A stretch of 64,000 nt of DNA from Tenggerimyces sp963762635 (lineage in GTDB: Bacteria > Actinomycetota > Actinomycetes > Propionibacteriales > Actinopolymorphaceae), in contig CAVXLQ010000010.1 of assembly GCA_963762635.1 (NCBI GenBank), forward strand, positions 124,001-188,000. Reading direction: 5' to 3'. The notes under the pieces are model-generated. The model did no database searches, was not told the DNA's origin, and saw only the letters and a program-made list of their open reading frames with translations. Position 1 is the first letter of the stretch, and each line of letters begins with the position of its first letter. Both the position numbers and the translations under genes were made by a program. This document shows positions 34,192 through 43,170 of the stretch, in pieces.

Positions 34192-35411
34192 TCAGTTAGA
34201 GCGAGATCCACGACGCAACCACGGAGAGACTCGCTGCCACAGCACGTGCGAGCCGACGACTGTCGCTACCAAGAGCGACGATAGTGAGAAACGCTTGCGC
34301 CGCTCGGTGGCGTCCACAACAGCGGTCAGGTGTTGCTCAGCGATGGTCGCTAGCGTTGTCCCCGATGTCAGCTCGTCGTAGAGCTCCTTCAAGGCGTCCG
34401 CCGCGTCGTCCTCGTCGGGCCAGGTGGCGGCCTGTTTCTGGCCGGCTGTACGGAGCGTGTCCGCCAGGGTTGGGTCGTCCAGCACGCGGGCGACCGCGCG
34501 GGCGAAGGCCGCGTCGTCGCCTGGGGCGACGAGGAGTGCCGCGTCGCCGACCAGCTCGGGGATCCCGCCGGCGTCCGTCGCCACCAGCGGGACGCCTGTC
34601 CGGAGCGCCTCCTGGGCGACCAATGCCCGGGCCTCCCAGCGGCTGGACAGCACGAACACGTCGGCGGCCGCGAGCAGGTCGGGAACGTCCGTCCGATGGC
34701 CGAGCAGCGTCACCGGCAGCCCCTCCGCCTCGATGCGGGCGGCGAGACTTCCCGTTCCGTACCCTCACCGGCGATCACCAGGGCGGGTCGCGGCGAACGA
34801 TCGGTGAGCCGGTCCACCGCGCCGAGCAGCATGTCGTACGACTTCTGCGGCGCCAGCCGCCCGACCGCGAGCAGCAGCGGCCTGTCGCCGACGCCGAGCT
34901 CGGCGCGAACCTCCTCACGCGTACGGGTCGCCCGCTCCAGCGCCGGTGCGGCCACCGGGGCGAGCCGCGGCGACTCCGCGCCCAGCGCCTTGGCCTCGGC
35001 GACCAGGTCGGAGGACGCGCCGAGCACGACATCGGCCCGGCGGACCACGAACCGCTGCATCGAGCTGAGCACGCCGTGCTTGAGGCCACCGGCGAGAACG
35101 TCGTTGTGCCAGGTGACGACCAACGGCACGCCGCGCGGTGCGGCGGCGGCCGCCACGACACCGGCCGTGTGCCCGTGCGCGTGGATCAGGTCGGTGTGGG
35201 CGAAGATCGCGCGTCCCCGCCTGACCGCCGCGAGGCTCGGCACCCGCAACGGGACGAACTCGACGTCCTCGTCGAAGTGGAACAACTCGTTGGTCGCGGC
35301 CGGACCTACCACCCGGACGGTGCAGCCCTTCGTGGACAGCCGCTTGGCGACCGACGCGACGTGCTGGCCGATGCCTCCGGTGCTCGGTCCGAGGAGCAGA
35401 GTCAGGTTCAT
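34192..35411 (-). CDS. GT4 family glycosyltransferase, interrupted by a single-base frameshift
   Basis: GT-B fold glycosyltransferase, about 400 aa when joined. The N-terminal half (34710-35411) has GPSTGGIGQHVASVAKRL and HAHGHTAG, and ends in GEGTERE. After a frame change near 34750 the C-terminal half continues GLPVTLLGHRTDVPDLLAAADVFVLSS, then the nucleotide-sugar site WEARALVAQEALRTGVPLVATDAGGIPELV. Adding one base near 34750 restores the whole protein, so I infer a 1-nt deletion. The C-terminus has a hydrophobic patch (SLLVATVVGSHVLW). The start overlaps the murJ-like stop (ATGA), making it the last gene of the envelope operon. Acceptor unknown. Confidence 0.82.
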
Positions 35412-37015
35412 TGTTCTGGCCTCCTTCGCAGCCGAGCGAGCGCCAGGCGCGCATCCGACCGGTCCAGCACCGCCACGATGCCAGCGAACACTGTCGTCAC
35501 CACCATCGCAGAAGCGAGGGCTCCCGCACAGGCCGTGAGCAGCCCACTACTCCCGAATACCTGACCAATCAGCTGACCGGCTGACGCCGCGACGACCGCG
35601 GCGAGCAGACCGGCGCCGAGCGCCCGGGGCAAACCATCCAAAGCGGGACGACCGGCCTCGACACCGACGAACGAGAGCAGAACGAGCGCGCCGATCAACA
35701 GACCCGCGGACATCGCCCCCCCGAGCGCGGCCGCGACTCCCCCCTCCCCCACGGCGGCCGTCAGCGGGACCGCGACGCCGGCGACGACGACCCAACCGAG
35801 CACCGTGCCGATCGCCGCGAGGCCGCCTCGACCGCGTGCGTAGAGCAGCCGGCCGGCGAGGATCAGCAGCCCGTATGAGGGAACGGCGACCGCGAACGCC
35901 ACCAGCGCGGTCGCGAGCGCGTCGGTACTGCTGCTGCCGGGGCCGAGGACGAAGACGCGCGCCACCGGCACCGCCGTCCCCGCGAGCAGCGCGCCGCCGA
36001 GCAGGCCGAGCAGCGTGACGGCGCGTACGGCGACGGCGGCGGTGCCGACGTACGCCGCGTCGTCGGTCTGCGCGGACACCCGCGGGAACACGGTCGTCGC
36101 GACCGGGGCGGCGAGCACCGCGTACGGGAGCATGAAGATCGCGAACGCCCACGTGTACAGCGTCAACGTGCCGGAATCGCCACGGTGGTTGGCCAACCAG
36201 GTGATCACCAGCGTGACGAGCTGCTGGGCGACGAGCGCCGCGATGCCCGCGGTCGCGAGCGCGCGGGCCTGCCGGCCGATGCCGTCAGGGAAGCGCAGCG
36301 TCGGCCGGAACGACAGCCCGGACCTCAGCAAAGGCACGACGACGGTCAGCGCGAGGGCGACGACGCCGACGGTCGTCCCGATCGCGAGCGTCCACACCGC
36401 GGCCGGCGGAACGCGGCTCACGTCGAGCTCACCGCCGGCGAGAACGCCGAACAGGACGTACGCCCCGGCCACGATCAGGCTGCTCGCGAGCGGCGCGAGC
36501 GCCGCGGCCAGGAAGCGTTGCTGCGCCTGCAGCGTGCCCGAGGCGACGACCGCGAGCCCGTAGAACCACAGCTGCGGGACGAACACCAGCAACATCCGCG
36601 CCGTGACCGCCACCGTCTCGTCGGCGCAGCCAGGATGGGTGCCGAGCATCAGCTGCGCGTACGGCCCGGCCGCGAGCGCCGCGAGGACGGCGACCGGCGT
36701 GAGCGCGAGCAGCGTCCAGGTGAGCAGCGCGGAGAACGTACGGGACGCCTCGGCCTTGTCGTCGCGGGCGAACGCGCGAGCGAGGACGGGGACGACGACG
36801 GAGGCGAGCGCGCCGCCAGCGACGATCTCGAAGACGACGTTCGGGAGCTGGTTCGCGGTGTTATAGGCATCGCCGAGGCACGTGTCGCCGACAGTCTTGG
36901 AGAAGACGAGCCACCGGCCGAAGCCCGCCGCGCGGGAGATGATCGTGACGACGCCGATGACCAGCGCGGCGCCGGCCAGCCCCGCGCCGAGGCGCCGGGC
37001 CCGCTCGGGGCTCAT
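35408..37015 (-). CDS. MurJ/MviN-like polyprenyl-linked flippase family protein
   Basis: Integral membrane protein of 535 aa with about 14 helices, of the MOP-superfamily MurJ/MviN type that flips lipid-linked precursors such as lipid II. SRAAGFGRWLVFSKTVGDTCLGDAYNTANQLPNVVFEIVAGGAL near residues 25-68 is the conserved N-terminal region. ATG 37015 overlaps the preceding stop. Actinobacteria normally have the main murJ near oriC, so this is probably a second paralogue dedicated to the glycolipid made by the neighbouring MraY-like and GT4 enzymes (inference). It overlaps genes on both sides by 4 bp. Confidence 0.85.
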   Translation of the reverse strand: MSPERARRLGAGLAGAALVIGVVTIISRAAGFGRWLVFSKTVGDTCLGDAYNTANQLPNVVFEIVAGGALASVVVPVLARAFARDDKAEASRTFSALLTWTLLALTPVAVLAALAAGPYAQLMLGTHPGCADETVAVTARMLLVFVPQLWFYGLAVVASGTLQAQQRFLAAALAPLASSLIVAGAYVLFGVLAGGELDVSRVPPAAVWTLAIGTTVGVVALALTVVVPLLRSGLSFRPTLRFPDGIGRQARALATAGIAALVAQQLVTLVITWLANHRGDSGTLTLYTWAFAIFMLPYAVLAAPVATTVFPRVSAQTDDAAYVGTAAVAVRAVTLLGLLGGALLAGTAVPVARVFVLGPGSSSTDALATALVAFAVAVPSYGLLILAGRLLYARGRGGLAAIGTVLGWVVVAGVAVPLTAAVGEGGVAAALGGAMSAGLLIGALVLLSFVGVEAGRPALDGLPRALGAGLLAAVVAASAGQLIGQVFGSSGLLTACAGALASAMVVTTVFAGIVAVLDRSDARLALARLRRRPEQ

Positions 37016-37836
37016 CGGGTCTGGCGGCGACCGAGCTGGTCGAGCTTGTCGAGGATCTCGTTGCCCGCGATGACCTTGGTGAACGAGATCTTCTCGCTCG
37101 CGGCGGTCAGCCCGACGAGGCCGGCGAGCACTGCCCACCGGACACCGCGCGGCGCGCTGGCGACAACGGCGGTACCCACGGCGGCGCCGAGCGCGTTCGC
37201 GCCGCAGTCGCCGAGCATGCCGCTCTCGCCGAGGTCCTCGTCGATCACGCCGGCGGCCGAGCCGACCGGCGCGGCGAGCAACGGACCAGCGACCGCGGTG
37301 AACGGGGTCTGCGCGAGCACGACCTTGAGTGTGCGGCCCGGACGCAGGTCGAAGAGGTTGGCGACGTTCGCCGCGGCGGCGATCAGCGCGCCGTCGGCGA
37401 CGGCCTGGACGACGTTGCCACGCTTGAGAATCGCCGCGACCGCGAGGCCGGTGAGGCCGATGCCCGCGATCTTCACCAGCCCGCTGGTGACCTGGCCCTC
37501 CGACAACGCGGTGAGATGGCCGCGGAACCCCTTGGCCTTCGCGTCGCCGGCGAGGTCGTCGTACGCACCGAGCGCACCCGCACCGACCGTCGCCACGATG
37601 CCCGCGACGCGTTCCCGCGTGGTCAGGCCCGGCGCGACGGCGGTCGCGGCGGCAGCGCCCGCGACAGCGGCAGGGCCGAGCAGCAACGTGATCTCCTCGC
37701 CGCGGTGGTTCTTGCGGTTCCAGAGCTCGGCGCCGCCGGGCGGGTTGTCACGCAGCAGCTTGTACGCGGCGCGTGCCGTACCCGCGGCGACCGCGGCCGA
37801 CACGACCGTGCCGGCCAGTCGCTTCAGCACGCTCAT
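37012..37836 (-). CDS. MraY/WecA-like polyprenyl-phosphate sugar-1-phosphate transferase family protein
   Basis: Multi-spanning membrane protein of 274 aa, shorter than MraY or WecA (about 330-380). It keeps their motifs: GAYDDLAGDAKAKGFRGHL (the DDxxD-type Mg2+ site with downstream Lys), ANVANLFDLRPGRTLK (the NAxNxxDGxxG equivalent, with Asp retained) and GDCGANALGA (GDxGxxxLG). It may transfer a sugar phosphate to a polyprenyl lipid. The gene overlaps steB upstream and murJ downstream, both by ATGA. The substrate is unknown and activity uncertain because of the short length. Confidence 0.78.
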   Translation of the reverse strand: MSVLKRLAGTVVSAAVAAGTARAAYKLLRDNPPGGAELWNRKNHRGEEITLLLGPAAVAGAAAATAVAPGLTTRERVAGIVATVGAGALGAYDDLAGDAKAKGFRGHLTALSEGQVTSGLVKIAGIGLTGLAVAAILKRGNVVQAVADGALIAAAANVANLFDLRPGRTLKVVLAQTPFTAVAGPLLAAPVGSAAGVIDEDLGESGMLGDCGANALGAAVGTAVVASAPRGVRWAVLAGLVGLTAASEKISFTKVIAGNEILDKLDQLGRRQTR

Positions 37837-38787
37837 GACGCGTCCGTGAGCTTGGGCAGGGCGCCGTCGGTCGTTCCCACGGCGCCATACTGCCCGGCCT
37901 TCCCGTTGGTCTGTTCGAGCAGGGCCCAGACGACGGCGATCTGCCCGCTCGGCAGGTCGGCCACGTCGACGGACGACACGACGGCGGTCGACTTCGCGTC
38001 CGCCCGCAGCCGGTTCAGCGCGCCGAGGTCGGATGACGCGGACGTGGTGTCGCCGGCGAGCACCGCGCCCAGGCTCTGGCTGTCCATCGCCCTGGCGAGC
38101 GCGACCCACGCGTCGTTCACGTCGTCGCCCTCCTGCGGCTTCGTGTCCGGCGTGATGTGCGGCGCGACGACGACCGCGAGGTCGGCCCGGCGCAGGTCGT
38201 TCGGCGCGTTCACGAGGTCGCCCTCGCCGAACGCGCCCATGATCGTGGGCGTCGCCGAGTCGGGGTGGCCGACGGCCTTGGGGTCCTTCGTCACGAGCGC
38301 GCGGGCGAGCAGTGCTCCGGCGCGGTCGTACGTGCTGGCGTCGTTCGGCAACGTCACGTCGCCGGTGACGAGCTGCGCGGCGAGGTCCTCGAGGAACTGG
38401 CGGTTGGTCGCGTCGCCCCACTTGGCGGTGACCTGGACCGTGCCGGTGACCGTGGCGCCCGACGCCTTGAGCGTGTCGCCGAGGTTCTTGACGACCTTCT
38501 TGTCCGCACCGGGGAGCGCGACGAGCACGACCTGGTGGTCGTTCAGCTTGTCGCGTGAGCAGGCCCGGCGCGATCGTCGACGCGAACGTGTCGCGGTAGC
38601 GGTCGGACTGTTCCAGCTGCTGCATCTGGTCGCGCAGCTGGTCCTTCTCCTTGCCGAGCTGCTCGACGTTGGCGCGCAGCTGCTGGTCGAACTCGCCCTT
38701 CAACGGCCCGGCGCCGAGGGCGACACCGACGGCGAGGGCGAGGAAGACGGCAGCGATCGAGACGAGAAAGAAGCGGAAGTCGATCAC
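37833..38787 (-). CDS. SteB/MctB family outer-envelope (copper transporter) protein, frameshifted
   Basis: Homologue of the SteB/MctB family (Corynebacterium SteB; Mycobacterium Rv1698). GTG 38787 gives MIDFRFFLVSIAAVFLALAVGVALGAG, the family's single N-terminal membrane helix, then a coiled coil (QLRANVEQLGKEKDQLRDQMQQLEQ). Near 38557 the family sequence passes into another frame and continues VLVALPGADKKVVKNLGDTLKASG to the stop at 37833. Adding one base restores it, so a 1-nt deletion is inferred. MctB has been linked to copper export; SteB, with SteA, to cell separation. The gene overlaps steA by GTGA. Confidence 0.8.
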
Positions 38788-39965
38788 GAGAAGAGACCTC
38801 GAGCCCAGTAGAAGAAGTCGCCCAGCCGGATCCCGACGACCTCGAGCCAGGCCTGTCCGGCGGGAGTGGCGGCCAACGCGACGAAGACGGCGAGCAGGCC
38901 GGCGATGAGCAGCAGCACGATGTGCCAGGTCTGGATCCTGGCGGTGTAGAGCCGGCTCACGCCCTTGGCGTCGACGAGCTTGCCGCCGACGCGAAGCCTG
39001 GTGAGGAACGTACTCGCGGCGCCGTCGCGGCCCTTGTCGAGGAACTCCACGACGGAGAACCGCGTACCGACGGCCACGATCAGGTCGGCGCCCTTGGTGT
39101 CCGCGAGCAGCATCGCGACGTCGTCGCTCATGCCGGTCGCGGGGAAGATCACGCTGTCGAGGCCGAGGCGTTCGAGCCGGTCCAGTCCGGGCGCCTTGCC
39201 GTTGCGGTACGCGTGCACGACGAGCTCGGCGCCGCTGCGCAGCGCGGTGTCGGACACCGAGTCCATGTCGCCGAGGATGAGGTCGGGCTTGTAGTGCGCC
39301 TCGAGCAGCGCGTCCGCGCCGCCGTCGACGCCGATCAGCACCGGGCGGTACTCGCGGATGTACGGGCGGAGCGCGGTGAGGTCGTCGCGGTAGTCGTACC
39401 CGCGGACGACGACGAGCACGTGCCGGCCCTCGAGCTTGGTCTCGATCTCCGGCATGCCGACGCCGTCGAGGAGTAGGTCACGCTCGCGTCGTACGTACTC
39501 CATCGTGTTGGCCGCGAACGCCTCGAGCTGCGTGGCGAGGCCGGCGCGGGCCTCCTCCATCGCGGCCTCGATGGAGTTGACGGTCTGGTCGGAGCCGACG
39601 CAGATCTGCTCTTCGCCCTTGTAGAGGACCTTGCCGTCGACGCGGACCCGGTCGCCCTCGGTGACCTGGCTGAACACCTCGCCGCCGACACCGTCGAGCA
39701 GCGGGATGCCGGCCTCGACGAGGATGCTCGGACCGAGGTTCGGATAGCGCCCGCTGACACTCGGCGCGACGTTGACGACGGCGGCCACTTTGGCGGACAC
39801 GAGCGTCTCGGCACTGACCCGATCCAGGTCGATGTGGTCGATGATCGCGATGTCCCCGGCACGGAGTCGCTTGGTGAGGTTCTTGGTACGCCGGTCCAGC
39901 CGCGCGACGCCAGTGACACCGGGCAGCGGGGCCGGTCGGTTACGACGCAGGGTGGGAAGTTTCAT
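38784..39965 (-). CDS. SteA-like membrane protein (cell separation; thiamine pyrophosphokinase-like fold)
   Basis: SteA/Rv1697 family protein of 393 aa. The cytoplasmic part carries GDIAIIDHIDLDRVSAETLV and VNVAPSVSGRYPNLGP near residues 37-75. A thiamine-pyrophosphokinase-like core follows: GVDGGADALLEAHYKPDLILGDMDSVSD. A single C-terminal membrane helix lies near residues 350-375 (WHIVLLLIAGLLAVFVALAA). In Corynebacterium SteA works with SteB to activate the RipA septal hydrolase system. Pairing with steB by GTGA overlap supports the same role here. The start ATG 39965 was chosen by similarity; longer ORF extensions are out of family. Confidence 0.92.
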   Translation of the reverse strand: MKLPTLRRNRPAPLPGVTGVARLDRRTKNLTKRLRAGDIAIIDHIDLDRVSAETLVSAKVAAVVNVAPSVSGRYPNLGPSILVEAGIPLLDGVGGEVFSQVTEGDRVRVDGKVLYKGEEQICVGSDQTVNSIEAAMEEARAGLATQLEAFAANTMEYVRRERDLLLDGVGMPEIETKLEGRHVLVVVRGYDYRDDLTALRPYIREYRPVLIGVDGGADALLEAHYKPDLILGDMDSVSDTALRSGAELVVHAYRNGKAPGLDRLERLGLDSVIFPATGMSDDVAMLLADTKGADLIVAVGTRFSVVEFLDKGRDGAASTFLTRLRVGGKLVDAKGVSRLYTARIQTWHIVLLLIAGLLAVFVALAATPAGQAWLEVVGIRLGDFFYWARGLFS

Positions 39966-40128
39966 CGCGTTCGTATCTTCCCATGCGGGTCGAACTACCG
40001 GAGGAACCCTGGTCGACTCCGGCGTGGCGCGATATCGGGCAAAGCGTACGTACCGCACATAGCGACTCGGCAAGTACCTAACCGGCGACGGATTCGGTGC
40101 CTGGTCCAGCGACCTAGCGTGGCTCGGC

Positions 40129-40680
40129 ATGAGACAACTCATCGTTTCGTGCAACCTGACCGTCGACGGCTTCATGTCCGGAGAGGGCGACACACTGGAC
40201 TTCATCACCCCTGATCGTCAGCAGGAGGACGACCTGGCGGCGCGGTTCCGGTCCACGGCCGACACGTGGGTGGTCGGGCGGCAGACGTTCCTCGACATGC
40301 ACGCGGCCTGGCCGACCGCGGAAGGCGACATGGCGGAGTGGCTGAACAAGACGCCGAAGGTGGTGCTGTCGAACGATCCCGGCTTCGACGTGTCGATCTG
40401 GGAGAACTCGACCCTGCTCGCCGGGGACGGCGTGGAGCAGGTGCGCCAGCTGAAGGACTCTTCCGGGCAGGCGCTGGTGGCGTTCGGCGGCGTGCAGGCC
40501 TTGCGTTCGCTGGTCGGTGCCGGGCTCGTCGACGAGTACTGGTTGAAGGTCAGCCCGACCGTGCTGGGTCGAGGCGGGTCGATGTTCGCCGACCTGGCCG
40601 AGCGTCGCCCGTTGACGCTGCGGGACGTGAAGCCGTACCCGTCCGGGCTGGTCGACGTGACCTACTCAGCGACGGCGTGA
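40129..40680 (+). CDS. Dihydrofolate reductase family protein (RibD C-terminal-like)
   Basis: Small reductase-fold protein of 183 aa related to the C-terminal domain of RibD and to DHFR. The N-terminal LIVSCNLTVDGFMSGEGD resembles the SLDG start of the family. VVGRQTFLDM (NADPH-binding strand and helix), LVAFGGVQALRSLVGAGLVDEYWLKVSPTVLGRGGSMF are also diagnostic. It probably reduces a pterin- or flavin-like compound with NADPH. It is divergent from steA and overlaps the 3' end of recN by 15 bp, interrupting the common recN–steA neighbourhood. Confidence 0.88.
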   Translation: MRQLIVSCNLTVDGFMSGEGDTLDFITPDRQQEDDLAARFRSTADTWVVGRQTFLDMHAAWPTAEGDMAEWLNKTPKVVLSNDPGFDVSIWENSTLLAGDGVEQVRQLKDSSGQALVAFGGVQALRSLVGAGLVDEYWLKVSPTVLGRGGSMFADLAERRPLTLRDVKPYPSGLVDVTYSATA

Positions 40681-42420
40681 CTTCTTGCGCGACTTGGCCG
40701 CCGTGGCGAGCAGCTCTTCGGCGTGCGCCCGGGCGCTCGCGGAGTCTTCCAGGCCCGCGAGCATCCGGGCGAGCTCCTCGACCCGGCTCTTGTCGTCGAG
40801 CCTGACCAGGCCGCTGCGGGTGACCGAGCCGTCGTCGGCCTTGCGTACGACGTAGTGCCGGTCGGCGAACGCGGCGACCTGCGGCAGGTGCGTGACCGCC
40901 ACGACCTGGGCGGCCTTGGCGAGCATGGCGAGGCGGCGGCCGATCTCGACCGCGGCCTTGCCGCCGACGCCGGCGTCGACCTCGTCGAAGACGAACGTGG
41001 GAACGCCGTCCGTGCCGGCGAACACGACCTCCACCGCCAGCATCACCCGTGACAGCTCACCGCCGGACGCCCCGCGCTGCACCGGCCTCGCCGGGGCGCC
41101 GCGGTGCGGGGTGAGCAGCAGTTCGATCTCGTCGACGCCGTGCGGGCCGTACGAGAGCTGGCGTCCGTCGACGTCGAGCCCGTTGTCGGTCGCGTCGGTC
41201 TGCGTGACCGAGGCGGTCAGGATGGCGTGCGGCATCGCGAGCGCGGTGAGCTCTTCGGAGACCGCGTCGCCGAGGCGTTCGGCCGCGGCCTGGCGTTCCT
41301 TGGAGATCGTCGTGGCGAGCTCGCCGAGCTCCGCGAACAGCGTCGCTCGTTCCGACTTCAGCGTGTCGATGCGGTCGTCGGAACCGTCCAGGTCGGCGAG
41401 CCGTTCGGCGGCCTTCTGGGACCAGGCGAGGACCTCGTCGACGGTGTCGCCGTACTTCCGCGTCAAGCCGGCCAGCGCGGCGCGCCGCTCCCCCACGGAC
41501 TGCAGCCGGGTGGAGTCGGTGTCGACGCCCGCGGCGTACGAGGCGAGGTCGGCGCCGGTGTCGGCGACGAGCATGCTCGCCTCGGCGACCCGGTCGGAGA
41601 GGGCGGCCAGCTGGGGGTCGTGCTCGCGTACGCCGTCCAGCGCCTTGCGCGCGGTGGCGAGCAGGCTGAGGACGTCGGACGCGTCGACGCCCGGGTCCTC
41701 GTCGCCGACGAGCGCGAGGTGCGCCTCCTCGGCGCCGCGTCGTAGCGCGTCGGCGTGGCCGAGCCGGCCGGCCTCGGTGACCAGCTCGTCGTCCTCGCCG
41801 GGCTGCGGGTCGATCGCCTCGATCTCGCCGAGCCCGAACCTGAGCAGGTCGGCCTCCTGGGCGCGGTCTCTCGCCCGCGCGACCAGGTCGGCGAGCTCGG
41901 CGTCGACGGTGGCGAGGTGTTGGTACTTCTCGCGGTACGTGGTCAGCGGCTTGGCGACCGGGTCGCCGGCGTACCGGTCCAGGATCAGCCGCTGGCGGGC
42001 CGGGCGGAGCAGCTGGATCTGGTCGTTCTGGCCGTGGAGCGCGACGAGGTCCTCGGCGAGGTCGCCGAGGACGCTGTTCGGCACGCTCGTACCGCCGGCG
42101 AACGCGCGGGAACGGCCCTCGCGCGAGACCGTACGGACGATGATCAGCGTGTCGTCCTCGAGTGTCGCGCCGGCCTCCTGGGCGCGCTCGGCCGCGGGCG
42201 ACTTCGGGTCCAGCCGTACCCGACCCTCGACGACGGCGCGATCGACGTTCGGGCGGACCAGTCCGGGGTCGGCGCGGCCGCCGAGCAGCAGCGACAGCCC
42301 GGTGACCACCATCGTCTTGCCCGCGCCCGTCTCCCCGGTCACGACGGTGAGTCCCGGGTCGAGCTCCAACTCGGCGTCCTCGATCACGCCGAGACCTTGG
42401 ATGCGAATCTCTTCCAGCAT
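40666..42420 (-). CDS. recN: DNA repair protein RecN
   Basis: SMC-like ATPase of 584 aa involved in double-strand break repair. Walker A is VVTGETGAGKTMVVTGL (about residues 26-42), with the family's ALHGQNDQIQLL near 133-145. Two coiled-coil arms flank the centre. The C-terminal ABC half has GASGGELSRVMLAVEVV (signature), FVFDEVDAGVGGKAAVEIG (Walker B) and VTHLPQVAAFADRHYVV. The C-terminus is basic (KSRKKSRRR). It is usually co-transcribed with nadK upstream; here nadK is on the other strand. Confidence 0.97.
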   Translation of the reverse strand: MLEEIRIQGLGVIEDAELELDPGLTVVTGETGAGKTMVVTGLSLLLGGRADPGLVRPNVDRAVVEGRVRLDPKSPAAERAQEAGATLEDDTLIIVRTVSREGRSRAFAGGTSVPNSVLGDLAEDLVALHGQNDQIQLLRPARQRLILDRYAGDPVAKPLTTYREKYQHLATVDAELADLVARARDRAQEADLLRFGLGEIEAIDPQPGEDDELVTEAGRLGHADALRRGAEEAHLALVGDEDPGVDASDVLSLLATARKALDGVREHDPQLAALSDRVAEASMLVADTGADLASYAAGVDTDSTRLQSVGERRAALAGLTRKYGDTVDEVLAWSQKAAERLADLDGSDDRIDTLKSERATLFAELGELATTISKERQAAAERLGDAVSEELTALAMPHAILTASVTQTDATDNGLDVDGRQLSYGPHGVDEIELLLTPHRGAPARPVQRGASGGELSRVMLAVEVVFAGTDGVPTFVFDEVDAGVGGKAAVEIGRRLAMLAKAAQVVAVTHLPQVAAFADRHYVVRKADDGSVTRSGLVRLDDKSRVEELARMLAGLEDSASARAHAEELLATAAKSRKKSRRR

Positions 42421-42484
42421 CGTGGCCGAGCCTAGCCGGGGCGTGCGACACAGCTGCGGCCCCACGCTGCGGCTGTGGAGAACG

Positions 42485-43093
42485 TCAGCGCTGAGGGCCG
42501 TAGCGGCGGTAGCACCAGGCCTCGTTCCAGTTGTGGGGATAGACGCCGTCGAGGAAGTACGCGCGGAGGTTCCTGATCGGGTACCGCGCGTGGTCGTGGT
42601 AGATCAGCCAGAACGGCAGCACGGTGGCGACGACCCAGTTCGCGGCGACGGCCGGCAGGTAGAGCGGGCCGAAGAGACGGGCCTGCAGGATGTGGCCGTG
42701 CTCGTGGGCGTGGACGTGCTCGCTCACGCCGGCGATCACCGGGCCGATCGTCGTGAGGTAGCCGGGGAACGTGCCCTTGCCGAGATGCACGCACCGCTTG
42801 CCCGCGGTGTAGGCCGGCTCGACGCGGTTGCCGCGGGCGAGGTTCGCGGCCAGGAACAGCGCGCCGGCGATCGTGTTCGGCAGGCTCCAGGTGAGGTCGA
42901 CGACGTACGCGAGGAAGCCGCGCGGCGAGCGGAAGTCGTACGCCCGCGTCGAGCCGATCGCCCACCCGAAGACGGCGCCGAGCGGCAGACCGGCGAGCGC
43001 TCCGATCACCAGGCCGACGGGGCCGCCGGCGAGGAGGCCGATGAACGTCGTCGCCCCGGCCAGGAACACCGCCGCGATCACACCGGCAACCAT
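42485..43093 (-). CDS. Membrane protein with HEHGH metal-binding-like motif, unknown family
   Basis: A 202-aa protein with at least three hydrophobic stretches: about residues 1-45 (GVIAAVFLAGATTFIGLLAGG and GLVIGALAGLPLGAVFGWAIG), near 72-88, and about 150-175 (LYLPAVAANWVVATVLPFWLIYH). Between them lies SEHVHAHEHGHILQARLFGPLYLP, a His/Glu-rich motif similar to zincin-type HExxH sites in membrane peptidases. I do not recognise a named family, and protease activity is only a hypothesis. ATG 43093 is the first reasonable start, though the ribosome site is poor. It is divergent from the glutamine synthetase gene. Confidence 0.6.
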   Translation of the reverse strand: MVAGVIAAVFLAGATTFIGLLAGGPVGLVIGALAGLPLGAVFGWAIGSTRAYDFRSPRGFLAYVVDLTWSLPNTIAGALFLAANLARGNRVEPAYTAGKRCVHLGKGTFPGYLTTIGPVIAGVSEHVHAHEHGHILQARLFGPLYLPAVAANWVVATVLPFWLIYHDHARYPIRNLRAYFLDGVYPHNWNEAWCYRRYGPQR

Positions 43094-43170
43094 GGCCAGG
43101 AGAATAGATGTAACGCGGACTTCACACGTCCGATACAAGCTTTGTCGCTCGCGTTGGCAGCGTTGAGCTG

